DNA of 64,000 bases. It comes from Butyricicoccus sp. (lineage in GTDB: Bacteria; Bacillota; Clostridia; Oscillospirales; Butyricicoccaceae). This document shows, piece by piece, positions 33,619 to 42,001 of the stretch. The translations under genes were made by a program, and so were the position numbers. Position 1 is the stretch's first letter, and each line of letters starts with the position of its first letter. The notes under the pieces are model-generated. The model did not search any database. It saw only the letters and a list, made by a program, of their open reading frames with translations, and was not told where the DNA came from. The stretch covers positions 42,902-106,901 of the forward strand of contig JAHHRO010000001.1 of NCBI GenBank assembly GCA_020025755.1. The letters are read 5' to 3'.

Positions 33619-34783
33619 TTTGTTCCTTGTTTGTGTGATAAAATTTGATGGTGAACCGCGCACCGCCCTCAGGCGCACAGTCTGCACGGATCTCTGCATC
33701 CTGTGCATTCAGGATCGCGCGTGTCAGGGACAGCCCGATCCCAATGCCGCCGCTCTGCTCGTTCCCGCCTCGATAGAACCGTTCAAACAGATGCGGCAAA
33801 TCCGCCTTTGCAAATCCGCATCCGCTGTCTGTAATGACAAGTTCGGTAAAAATAGGATTACTTCGTGCAGAAACGGTGATCACGCCGCCCAAGGGCGTAT
33901 GTTCCACGCAGTTTTTGAACACATTCATCAACGCTTCTGCGGTCCACAGGGGATCCAGCGGTATCTGGATGTCCGATGCGACCTCCAGCCTCCGCTCAAT
34001 CCCTGCTGCATGCATCTGTGCCTCGATGGGCTCTATAGCACGGAGCACCAGTTCATATAGTTCCGTTGGTTCTCTCCGCAGGGTCACTGCCCCTGCATCC
34101 AATCTGGACAGTGTAAGCAGGGCACTGACCAGAGTTTCCAGCCGATCGGTCTGTGCGGAAAGCCGCTCCAAACAAGCGGTATCCTCTGGATCATCTCTGG
34201 AAAGCAGTTCGGTCAACAAGCGCATGGAGGTCAGCGGTGTCTTGAGCTGATGGGCAATATCTGCAAGGTTGTCTGCGAGCGTCTGCCGCTCCCTGATCGC
34301 CTGCTCACGGGTCAACTGCAACTCAGATACGGTCTTATAGATCTCATCCTCCAGCTGGGAAAATCCATCCTCCTGCCGCTGCAATAGACATTCTCTTTTT
34401 TCCAGCACAGCGGTCAGATAGTCGGTCAAGCCGCCGATCCGTTCTGCTCGTTTTTTCTCCTGCCCTCTCTGATGCCAGACGATCGCCAGAGAAAATAAAA
34501 AGAATACTGCCACGCAGCCTGCACAGATCCCCCAGACATACTGTCCAAAGTAAAACGCCCTTGTGTATCCGGCATGTGTCAGCAGCTGGACACCGGTTTC
34601 CGCCGTTCCCTCCGTCATCTGGTGCAGGGCAGCATAGATGCTGTCTGTCTGCTGCAAAGCAGACACCAGCCGTGCCTGATCCCCAAAAAGCCGATCTGCC
34701 ACGACTGCGGTACACAGAAGCCCCAACAGTCCCCCTGCAAACAGCGACAGCACACCCAGATACCATAAGTCTTTCTTTTTCAT
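33599..34783 (-). CDS. Sensor histidine kinase
   Basis: 394 aa. Two TM helices (about 7-29 and 84-104) bracket a short 55-residue extracytoplasmic loop. HisKA has the phospho-acceptor His178 in IAHQLKTPLTSMR. HATPase_c carries N (FKNCVEHTP), G1 (DSGCGF), F (LFERFYRG) and G2 (GGIGIGLSL) boxes. The response regulator gene is 3 nt upstream. The short loop and the nearby ABC transporter resemble cell-envelope/antimicrobial peptide sensing systems (VncS/BceS-like), though signal identity is unknown. Confidence 0.95.
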   Translation of the reverse strand: MKKKDLWYLGVLSLFAGGLLGLLCTAVVADRLFGDQARLVSALQQTDSIYAALHQMTEGTAETGVQLLTHAGYTRAFYFGQYVWGICAGCVAVFFLFSLAIVWHQRGQEKKRAERIGGLTDYLTAVLEKRECLLQRQEDGFSQLEDEIYKTVSELQLTREQAIRERQTLADNLADIAHQLKTPLTSMRLLTELLSRDDPEDTACLERLSAQTDRLETLVSALLTLSRLDAGAVTLRREPTELYELVLRAIEPIEAQMHAAGIERRLEVASDIQIPLDPLWTAEALMNVFKNCVEHTPLGGVITVSARSNPIFTELVITDSGCGFAKADLPHLFERFYRGGNEQSGGIGIGLSLTRAILNAQDAEIRADCAPEGGARFTIKFYHTNKEQKAVWAQ

Positions 34784-34786
34784 CTG

Positions 34787-35449
34787 TCAGCCCTCAATTC
34801 GGTACCCAATGCCGCGCAGGGTCTGGATACAGTCCGGATAGCCGAGTTTTTCGCGCAAACGCCGCATGGTTGCCGTGAGGGTATTGTCCGACACAAATTT
34901 TCCATCAGCATCCCACAGCATTTCCAAAAGCTGTGTGCGCGTGAGGGTTTGATTTTTATGTTCCATCAGCACCAAAAGCAAGCGATATTCCTGTGCAGTC
35001 AGCGCGGCAGGAACGCCGCCGCAGGTCACGCGCGTTGCCGCTCGATCGAGCGTGATCGCGCCGCAGTGCAGGCATGTCCCCTGCTCCGGTGTGGTACGCC
35101 GCAAAACGGCTGTCACACGCGATATGAGGATAGCAAGGGAAAACGGCTTTGTAATGTAATCATCTGCCCCGAGTTCCAGTCCATGTACCACATCGGCTTC
35201 TTCATCGCGCACCGTCAGAAAGATGATCGGGGCACTGCCCTGCTCTTTGATCCATCTGCACACGGAATCCCCCGAGCCATCCGGCAAATTGTAATCGAGC
35301 AGGATGAGTTCAGGCTTTTCTTTTTTGTACTGTTCCTTCGCACCTGCCTCCGTGCCAACGGTGCAGACCTGATGCCCCACACGTTCCAACCCCATCACGA
35401 CCGCAAACGTAATATCTGCGTCATCCTCTACCAGCAGGATCTTTGCCAA
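34787..35449 (-). CDS. OmpR/PhoB-family response regulator
   Basis: 220 aa. Receiver domain with acidic pocket (VEDDAD), phospho-acceptor Asp52 in LILLDYNLPDG, switch Thr in FLTVRDE and Lys in DYITKPFS. The C-terminal winged helix (about 125-220) contains LTAQEYRLLLVLMEHKNQTLTRTQLLEMLWD and ATMRRLREKLG. Partner of the adjacent kinase; 6 nt after the upstream HAD gene, so that gene, the regulator and the kinase are probably co-transcribed. Confidence 0.95.
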   Translation of the reverse strand: MAKILLVEDDADITFAVVMGLERVGHQVCTVGTEAGAKEQYKKEKPELILLDYNLPDGSGDSVCRWIKEQGSAPIIFLTVRDEEADVVHGLELGADDYITKPFSLAILISRVTAVLRRTTPEQGTCLHCGAITLDRAATRVTCGGVPAALTAQEYRLLLVLMEHKNQTLTRTQLLEMLWDADGKFVSDNTLTATMRRLREKLGYPDCIQTLRGIGYRIEG

Positions 35450-35455
35450 ACCGTC

Positions 35456-36229
35456 TCACTCCTTTTGTGCCATGTGACTGGTGAGCGTTTGCAGGATCAC
35501 ATCAGAAAATATGCCCTGCTCCGCAGTCACCGCGATCGCCCGCTGCCCCACTGCGGCTTTGTATCCCAATTCTGTGGGATAGAATGCCGTATCTGCCGCT
35601 GCCAGAAGTGAGAGATCGAACAGGCTGTCTCCTGCCGCAAAGATATGCGTATCTGTGCCCAACCGCGCGCACAAACGGCGCAGTGCCTCCCCCTTATTGA
35701 GTGCACGGGGCAGCACATAGATCTTCATCCCATTGTCAAACAGCTCCACCGAAGAAAGGTCGATCCCACACCGCAGGCGTTCCATCGTCTCTGGTACATT
35801 GGTACTTTTGGTATAGACAAACAGTCCATCAACGCGGCGCACATCGAGCGCGCGGTTTGGGTCATCCTCCAGAATGGCTTGTGCCTGCTGCATCGCCTGT
35901 TCCGCAGGGGCGGCAAGCCGCTTGGAGGCTTCGTACCAGTCTGCATCCAGCTTGCCATCCACAAGCAGCACACCGCCATTGGTGGTCAGTGCCAGCTTGG
36001 GTGTCCACACTTCGGAAAACCAGATCCGCTGATACTGCTCTACCGAGCGGGTGGTAACAGGTACAAAGAGCATCTCTCTGAACACCCGATCCAGCATTTC
36101 ATGACTTTGTACCGTCATATAAGATACATCCCGTCCCTCATATCGCTCCGCAAGGATCTTCCCTGCGCCGATCTCGCGCTTGTAGGAATAGATCAATGTA
36201 TTATCAAGGTCTGATGCAAAAATATCCAT
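35456..36229 (-). CDS. HAD-family hydrolase of the Ter locus
   Basis: 257 aa. Motif I FASDLDNTLIYSYKRE (about 4-19), Thr/Ser motif II in LALTTNGG, motif III Lys in RALNKGEAL, motif IV FAAGDSLFDLSLL (about 195-207). This divergent HAD group is repeatedly found with TerD, PRTase and CitE-like genes in Ter stress operons; its substrate is unknown. A terminator separates it from the Ca-ATPase just upstream, leaving only about 30 nt for a promoter, so expression may depend on read-through. RBS GAGAGAGG. Confidence 0.85.
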   Translation of the reverse strand: MDIFASDLDNTLIYSYKREIGAGKILAERYEGRDVSYMTVQSHEMLDRVFREMLFVPVTTRSVEQYQRIWFSEVWTPKLALTTNGGVLLVDGKLDADWYEASKRLAAPAEQAMQQAQAILEDDPNRALDVRRVDGLFVYTKSTNVPETMERLRCGIDLSSVELFDNGMKIYVLPRALNKGEALRRLCARLGTDTHIFAAGDSLFDLSLLAAADTAFYPTELGYKAAVGQRAIAVTAEQGIFSDVILQTLTSHMAQKE

Positions 36230-36254
36230 ACGATACCTCTCTCTGTTGTTGGAT

Positions 36255-36292
36255 TTAAAAAATGCCTGCGCCCGAATGAGGGCGCAGGCATT
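36255..36292 (-). terminator. Terminator after the P-type ATPase
   Basis: 13-bp perfect stem AATGCCTGCGCCC/GGGCGCAGGCATT followed on the minus strand by T6. Confidence 0.93.
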
Positions 36293-36295
36293 GGA

Positions 36296-38935
36296 TCACG
36301 CCTTGGTCTTTGGTGTCAACGCCTTGCGGATCAGATCGACCGGATACATCGTCAGTGCCATTGCACAGACAATAACCCAGCCCTGCAAGCCGAAACGCTG
36401 ACAGCTGAACACTTCACCAATGATACCGCCGATGGATACCAGCACGACCTGTACTGCCATAATCGTCAGCCAGATATGCACGAATCGCTTATTCTCGCTC
36501 AGGTGCTCAAATACATTCATACCATCGCTGCGTACATTGAACGCATTGACCATAAAGCTGAATACGAACATACAGAAGAAACCGGTATACCACTGTGCCT
36601 CTGTTGCAAACTGTGCGCGGAAGAATGGAACTAGGAACCACACAATGCTGATCGCAGTCAGCCACAGGCTCATAATGACGATCTGGATCGCCATTGGCTT
36701 GCTGATGATGCTCTCATCACGGCGGCGCGGCTTCATACGCATATACTTTTTGAGTGCCGGCTCACCTGCAAACATGATAGATGCCAAAGAATCCATGCAA
36801 AGGTTGATCCACAAAAGGTGCGTGACCTTGAGCGGACTTTCAATGCCCAAAAACGGGGAGATCGCAGACACAAATACAGCCGCAAGGTTGATGACCAGCT
36901 GCATCTTACAGAATTTCAGGATATTGATATACAGGGTACGGCCATACCAGATGGCGTTCTTGATGGAATTGAAATTATCATCAAGAATTACCAGCTTACC
37001 GGCTTCCTTCGCAACCTCCGTACCGGAGCCCATTGCAAAGCCGACATCAGCACGCTTGAGGGCAGGTGAATCGTTTACGCCGTCACCGGTCATACCGACA
37101 ACGAGGTTCATCTCCTGACACAGACGCACCATACGGCTCTTATCCGTCGGCAGGGCACGGGAGATGACGCGGATGCGCGGAATGATCTTCTTGACTTCAT
37201 CGTCGCTCATTTCCGAAAGTTCTGCCGAAGTCAGCACCACCTCATCGCCGCCATGGTACAGGTTCGCCTCGCGTGCGATCGCCATTGCGGTCTCCTTGCG
37301 GTCACCTGTGATCATAACGACCTGAATGCCTGCTCTTTGTACCTCCTCGATCGCCTCGCGCGCCTCGGGACGTACATCATCACGGATACCAACCAAACCG
37401 ATGAGCACCAGATCATCATGGATCTGGTCACGCACAAGTTCCTTTCTGCTGTAGCCGAATGCCAGCACACGCATAGCGCGGTTTGCCAGTTCATCGATCT
37501 TGGCATTGAGTGCTGCACGGTCGATCGGCACTTCATTTCCGGCCGTATCCAGACACAGGCTTGCTCTTTCCACCAGACGTTCCGGCGCACCCTTATAGAA
37601 TGTACGCTTCTGCTGCGGCAGATACGCCTGACTGAATTTATTGGTACTGTTGAAGTCCTGCTGTGTGCCGACTTCACAGTCGGTACGATCCGCGAGCGCG
37701 CGGAACGTCTGCTCCCCAAGGAACTTGAGCAATGCCTGATCGGTCATGTTACCGCCCACAACATTGTGCTGGTCATCGAACAGCGCACCAGTGTTCTTGC
37801 CGATGCTCAGATGCAGAGCTTCTGCCATCTTGGGTGCAGCTTCCACATCGGTGGTCTTGCCGCAGCCATCAAAGAACTCCACAACTTCCAGCTGTCCCTT
37901 TGTGATCGTACCTGTCTTATCGCTGAACAGGATATTGAGGGAACCCGCAGTCTCAATACCGATGGACTTACGCACAAGTACATTGACCTTCAAAAGCTTT
38001 CCGGTGTTCTGCATCAGAACGAGCGCGATGACAAGCGGCAGACCCTCCGGCACGGCACACACGATAATGGTAATGGCGATCGCGACCGCGTTCATGACAT
38101 CGCCCAGAATGGACAGGGCACCCGTCTGCATATATGCACTGAAGCCGCCTGCCAGCAGGATAAAGTGGATAAAGTACGCCAGCGCAATGACGATCGCACC
38201 GATGTAGCCGAATACGGAGATCTGTCCTGCCAGCCTGTTGAGTTTGACCTTGAGCGGAGAGTCCGGCTCTTTGTCCTCCATATCCTTTGCCATCTTGCCC
38301 ATCATCGTTGCAAGACCGACCTTCTGAACGATCATGTAACCCTCGCCGTCCAGCACGGTTGCACCGCGGAACAGGCTGTGTGCATCGACAAAGGTATCGC
38401 CTGTAATGTTCTCCGGCACGGTAAAGCCCTCTGGAGCCTCAGTCTTGGGACACTCCTCTGCCTCACCATTGAGTGCGCTGTTGTCCACGGACAAGGTACC
38501 CTCCGCAAGGATACCATCTGCAAGGATCTTATCACCCGACTGGAGCAGGATCACATCGCCCACGACGAGATCATCCGCTTCAATGACCTTGACCACGCTG
38601 TCACGAATGACCTTGACAGTATCCTTTTTCTGTGAATCCTTGAGCTGCCGATACGCCTTGTCATTGGCAACGCCCGTCTTTGCAGAAACGAAGTTTACGA
38701 GCAGGATCGCGATGATCGTACCGACCGGTTCATACCAGTCACTCTGTCCCAGTGCAAACATGCCCAGCATGATGACTGCAATGACACAAAGGATACGGAT
38801 CATTGGATCTTGGAAGCCCTCCATGAACTGCTGCCAGAAGGTTTCCGGCTCAGCCTCCGGAATACTGTTCGCACCATACTTTTTCCGACTATCCTCGACC
38901 TCTGCTTGTGAAAGGCCTTTAAATTTTTTGTGCAT
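36296..38935 (-). CDS. Calcium-translocating P-type ATPase (PMCA-like), Ter-associated
   Basis: 879 aa ion pump, about ten TM helices. Phosphorylation site FSDKTGTITKG (about 339-349), TM4 motif CAVPEGLPLV, KGAPERLVE nucleotide site, ITGDRKETA, MTGDGVNDSPALKRAD hinge, and TM6 LLWINLCMDSLAS with the Ca-ligand Asn/Asp. The actuator TGES motif reads NGEA: the catalytic Glu is kept but Thr and Ser are replaced. Calcium pumps accompany TerD operons, whose TerD domains bind Ca2+, so it probably sets calcium levels for this system. Last strong member of the minus-strand Ter operon before a terminator. Confidence 0.94.
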   Translation of the reverse strand: MHKKFKGLSQAEVEDSRKKYGANSIPEAEPETFWQQFMEGFQDPMIRILCVIAVIMLGMFALGQSDWYEPVGTIIAILLVNFVSAKTGVANDKAYRQLKDSQKKDTVKVIRDSVVKVIEADDLVVGDVILLQSGDKILADGILAEGTLSVDNSALNGEAEECPKTEAPEGFTVPENITGDTFVDAHSLFRGATVLDGEGYMIVQKVGLATMMGKMAKDMEDKEPDSPLKVKLNRLAGQISVFGYIGAIVIALAYFIHFILLAGGFSAYMQTGALSILGDVMNAVAIAITIIVCAVPEGLPLVIALVLMQNTGKLLKVNVLVRKSIGIETAGSLNILFSDKTGTITKGQLEVVEFFDGCGKTTDVEAAPKMAEALHLSIGKNTGALFDDQHNVVGGNMTDQALLKFLGEQTFRALADRTDCEVGTQQDFNSTNKFSQAYLPQQKRTFYKGAPERLVERASLCLDTAGNEVPIDRAALNAKIDELANRAMRVLAFGYSRKELVRDQIHDDLVLIGLVGIRDDVRPEAREAIEEVQRAGIQVVMITGDRKETAMAIAREANLYHGGDEVVLTSAELSEMSDDEVKKIIPRIRVISRALPTDKSRMVRLCQEMNLVVGMTGDGVNDSPALKRADVGFAMGSGTEVAKEAGKLVILDDNFNSIKNAIWYGRTLYINILKFCKMQLVINLAAVFVSAISPFLGIESPLKVTHLLWINLCMDSLASIMFAGEPALKKYMRMKPRRRDESIISKPMAIQIVIMSLWLTAISIVWFLVPFFRAQFATEAQWYTGFFCMFVFSFMVNAFNVRSDGMNVFEHLSENKRFVHIWLTIMAVQVVLVSIGGIIGEVFSCQRFGLQGWVIVCAMALTMYPVDLIRKALTPKTKA

Positions 38936-39008
38936 AAGGATTTTTCCTCTTCTCTAAAATACTTACAAAATGGGGAGTGCATACGCGCTCCCCATAGATG
39001 CCTGATGC

Positions 39009-39605
39009 TTAACGGAAACGCTCGACCAAATCAGCGATTCCACCGTCCTGCGTGGGCTGACCCATCGCATTGAACTTCCATTCTCCATTGTGGCGATATA
39101 CTTCGCCAAATACAACAGCCGTTGCCTGATTGTACTGTTCAGTCAGGTTATAGCGGCAGATCTCCTGATTGTTGCGCGCATCCATCAGACGGATGAAGCT
39201 GTTCTGGATCATGCCGAAATGCTGCCCTCGCTGACGCGCCTGATAAATGGTAACTGCCATCACAACACGGTCATAGGTCTCCGGCAGACGGTCGAGATCG
39301 ATCACAATCTGCTCATCGTCTCCCTCACCTGCACCAGTCAGGTTATCACCCATGTGCTGTACTGCACCAGACGGGTGGGTCAGGTTGTTATAAAATACAA
39401 CATCCTTGGTGCTCTGGATCTTGCCATCCACACAAACGAGTGCCGATGCATCACAGTCGATGGACTGTGTTCTGCCACCCAGTCCAAAAAGCCCCTTCTT
39501 TTCCGGCTTCGCCTCATCCCAGCCCAAGCCGACAATGATACGGCTGAGCCCTGGGGTTTCCTTGGTCAGACTGACTTTCTGACCCTTCTGTAAGCTGACT
39601 GCCAT
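39009..39605 (-). CDS. TerD-family protein, copy 1
   Basis: 198 aa TerD fold, a calcium-binding beta-sandwich of the Ter chemical-stress/tellurite response. Begins MAVSLQKGQKVSLTKETPGL. The acidic calcium site appears as IDCDASALVCVDGKI and in HMGDNLTGAGEGDDEQIVIDLDRLP. It is the most divergent of the three paralogues: it has a KPEKKGLFGLGGR insertion near residue 35 and VFYNNLTHPSG instead of VFYGNLKHPSG. Cytosolic. RBS AGGAGGA. 73 nt precede the ATPase gene. Confidence 0.93.
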   Translation of the reverse strand: MAVSLQKGQKVSLTKETPGLSRIIVGLGWDEAKPEKKGLFGLGGRTQSIDCDASALVCVDGKIQSTKDVVFYNNLTHPSGAVQHMGDNLTGAGEGDDEQIVIDLDRLPETYDRVVMAVTIYQARQRGQHFGMIQNSFIRLMDARNNQEICRYNLTEQYNQATAVVFGEVYRHNGEWKFNAMGQPTQDGGIADLVERFR

Positions 39606-39630
39606 ATATTTTTCCTCCTGTCAGTTGGGT

Positions 39631-40212
39631 TTATTCGGTCTCAATACCATAATTTGCGCACAGTGCAGCGAGTCCGCCATAGAAGCCGGAGCCGATCGCA
39701 TTGAATTTCCATTCGCCGTTGTTACGGTACAGCTCACCGAACACTGCGGCAGTCTCGATGGAGAAATCCTCCCCGAGGTCATAGCGCATCATTTCCTCGC
39801 CGCTCTCCTCGTTGTAGATACGAACAAATGCATTGTTTACCTGACCGAAATTCTGATTGCGTGTTTCTGCGTCATAGATGGTGACTGTGAACGCGATCTT
39901 TTCGATTTCAGCCGGAACCTTGGACAAATCAATGCGCATCTGCTCATCATCGCCATCGCCTGCACCGGTGAGGTTATCTCCCATATGCTCCACGCAGCCG
40001 GACGGGTGCTTGAGGTTTCCATAGAATACGAAATCCTGTGAGCCGCTCACCTTGCCGTCTGCCTTGAGCAGGAACGCGGAAGAATCCAGATCAAAGCTTG
40101 CGCCGGTGTCATACTGGTTGATATCCCAGCCCACACCTACAACGACCTTGCTGAGTCCCGGATTGTCTTTTGTCAAGCTGACTTTCTGTCCTTTTTGTAA
40201 ACATACTGGCAT
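39631..40212 (-). CDS. TerD-family protein, copy 2
   Basis: 193 aa. MPVCLQKGQKVSLTKDNPGLS start, SFDLDSSAFLL calcium loop, VFYGNLKHPSGCVEHMGDNLTGAGDGDDEQMRIDLSKVP (about 85-123), and a C-terminal GEWKFNAIGSGFYGGLAALC. Lies between its two paralogues, 25 and 37 nt from them, clearly one transcript. The closest relative is copy 3, showing local duplication. Confidence 0.94.
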   Translation of the reverse strand: MPVCLQKGQKVSLTKDNPGLSKVVVGVGWDINQYDTGASFDLDSSAFLLKADGKVSGSQDFVFYGNLKHPSGCVEHMGDNLTGAGDGDDEQMRIDLSKVPAEIEKIAFTVTIYDAETRNQNFGQVNNAFVRIYNEESGEEMMRYDLGEDFSIETAAVFGELYRNNGEWKFNAIGSGFYGGLAALCANYGIETE

Positions 40213-40249
40213 AGTCTTGTTCTCCTTATCAATTCAAATATGGATCTGC

Positions 40250-40831
40250 TTAGCAGGTCTCGATCCCGTAGTTTGCGCACAGTGCAGCGAGGCCGCCCTG
40301 AAAACCGGAGCCAACAGCGTTGAATTTCCATTCCCCATTGTAGCGATAGATCTCACCAACCACGATGGCTGTCTCAATGGAAAAATCCTCGCCAAGATCA
40401 TAGCGGATCAGTTCCTGATTGGTGTCGCTGTCCACGATGCGGATATATGCATTTGCGACCTGACCAAAATTCTGATGGCGTTTGTCGGCCTCATAAATGG
40501 TAACCGTGAATGCGATCTTTTCAATATTCTGTGGGATCGCGCCCAGATCGACCGTGATCTGCTCGTCGTCGCCATCGCCCTCACCGGTCAGGTTATCGCC
40601 CATGTGTTCAACCGCACCGGATGGGTGCTTCAAATTGCCATAAAACACGAATGCATCGGTATTCGGTGTCTGCCCATTTGCAGTCAGCAGGAATGCACTC
40701 GCATCGAGGTCAAAATCAAATCCGCCGTCATATCGGTTCACATCCCAGCCCAATCCTACGAGTACATGGCGCAGGCTTGGATTGCCCTTTGTTAGATCCA
40801 CTTTTTGTCCTTTTTGTAAACTGATCGGCAT
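40250..40831 (-). CDS. TerD-family protein, copy 3
   Basis: 193 aa. MPISLQKGQKVDLTKGNPSL, DFDLDASAFLLTANG, NLTGEGDGDDEQITVDLGAIP and GSGFQGGLAALCANYGIETC. The last 20 residues and the DNLTG acidic loop are nearly identical to copy 2. First TerD after telA (39 nt), with RBS AGGAGGG. TerD paralogue sets are thought to form calcium-dependent membrane-associated complexes with TerC/TelA-type partners; no terC is present in this window. Confidence 0.94.
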   Translation of the reverse strand: MPISLQKGQKVDLTKGNPSLRHVLVGLGWDVNRYDGGFDFDLDASAFLLTANGQTPNTDAFVFYGNLKHPSGAVEHMGDNLTGEGDGDDEQITVDLGAIPQNIEKIAFTVTIYEADKRHQNFGQVANAYIRIVDSDTNQELIRYDLGEDFSIETAIVVGEIYRYNGEWKFNAVGSGFQGGLAALCANYGIETC

Positions 40832-40870
40832 AGTTAGCCCTCCTTTATGTTTTATACGCGGGTGGAAATC

Positions 40871-42001
40871 TTAATTCCTTCCGCCGCGCATCATTTGCTC
40901 AAATTCACCCTGAATGGCACGCAGTCGCTCGGCATCCTGCTCTCTCTGGTGGCGTGCATCATCCTGGATCTTTCGGGTATCATCAATGCCCTGCACGATG
41001 GTTTTCCATGTCTGCTCCAATGTCTCGATCTTGACCGAGCTGCCCGAAGCAAGCTGTGCGGTCATGCGCGACTGCTCTGCGGTATTCTGTGCATTGCGCA
41101 GGAGCATTTCATTGGTCTTTTCATCAAGTGCGCTCATCGCCTCCGCCTGAATGCGCTGACGCTTTAAGAGGATCGCCTGTGCCAATGCCTGCTTAAATAC
41201 AGGCAGCGTGATGATGAACGCCGAATTGATCTTGCGCACAAGGTTCATATTTGCAAACTGCATGGTCTTGAGCATGGGGATGGACTGCATTGCCACATTT
41301 TCCGCGATACGCAGATCATGCGTGCGCTGCTCGAGCATCATCTGTGCCTGCTCCAGCGTTTGCAGCTCAAACTGAATGGACTGGTCGCCCGTCTGCTCAA
41401 GGTCAGTGCGCCGCTGCTGGATATAGGCAGCGATTTCCTGACAGCCCTGCTCGCCTGCAAGGATATACTTCACAAGATCGTGATAATAGTTTACATTACT
41501 CTGGAACATCTGCTCCAGCTTGCGGTTGGATTCCTTGATTTCGGACTCATACTGCTTGAGCTGTACAAAGATTTTATCCACCTCGTCGCCCATCGTGCGG
41601 TACTTATCAAGGATCTTATCCAGCTGCTTGCGCATATTGGAAAAGAGCCGTCCGAAGAATCCAGGATCATCGCGGATCTCATCGATATCGAATTTATCCA
41701 TGATCTTGCTCAGGGCGGTCAGCATTGCGCCTGAGTCGTCGATCTGGCTCATATTCATGCCATTGAGCACAGCATCCGAGCACTTGGCGATCTCTCCGGC
41801 AACCTCGCCACCGAAGCCCACGATCGTTTCCAGATTGTATACTTCGATCTGGCTGGCAAGATCATCGACCTCTTTCGTGCCGACAAGCTGCTTGGTCATC
41901 TGCTCTCTGTCGTCCTGAATGTTGTATGGTACAACGTCCATGCTCGTGTCCTGCGATGCAGCAGCTGCTGCCGGTTCACGCGAACCAAAGTTGATACTCA
42001 T
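40871..42001 (-). CDS. telA: Toxic anion resistance protein TelA/KlaA family
   Basis: 376 aa, mostly alpha-helical. Family landmarks: IEVYNLETIVGFGGEVAGEIAKCSDAVLNGM (about 50-80), DDPGFFGRLFSNMRKQLDKILDKY, SIPMLKTMQFANMNLVRKINSAFIITLPVFKQALAQAILLKRQ (about 255-297). Found in most Ter operons and linked genetically to tellurite and other stress resistance; the biochemical role is unknown. Start ATG overlaps the yceG stop (ATGA), so translation is coupled to YceG. Confidence 0.94.
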   Translation of the reverse strand: MSINFGSREPAAAAASQDTSMDVVPYNIQDDREQMTKQLVGTKEVDDLASQIEVYNLETIVGFGGEVAGEIAKCSDAVLNGMNMSQIDDSGAMLTALSKIMDKFDIDEIRDDPGFFGRLFSNMRKQLDKILDKYRTMGDEVDKIFVQLKQYESEIKESNRKLEQMFQSNVNYYHDLVKYILAGEQGCQEIAAYIQQRRTDLEQTGDQSIQFELQTLEQAQMMLEQRTHDLRIAENVAMQSIPMLKTMQFANMNLVRKINSAFIITLPVFKQALAQAILLKRQRIQAEAMSALDEKTNEMLLRNAQNTAEQSRMTAQLASGSSVKIETLEQTWKTIVQGIDDTRKIQDDARHQREQDAERLRAIQGEFEQMMRGGRN

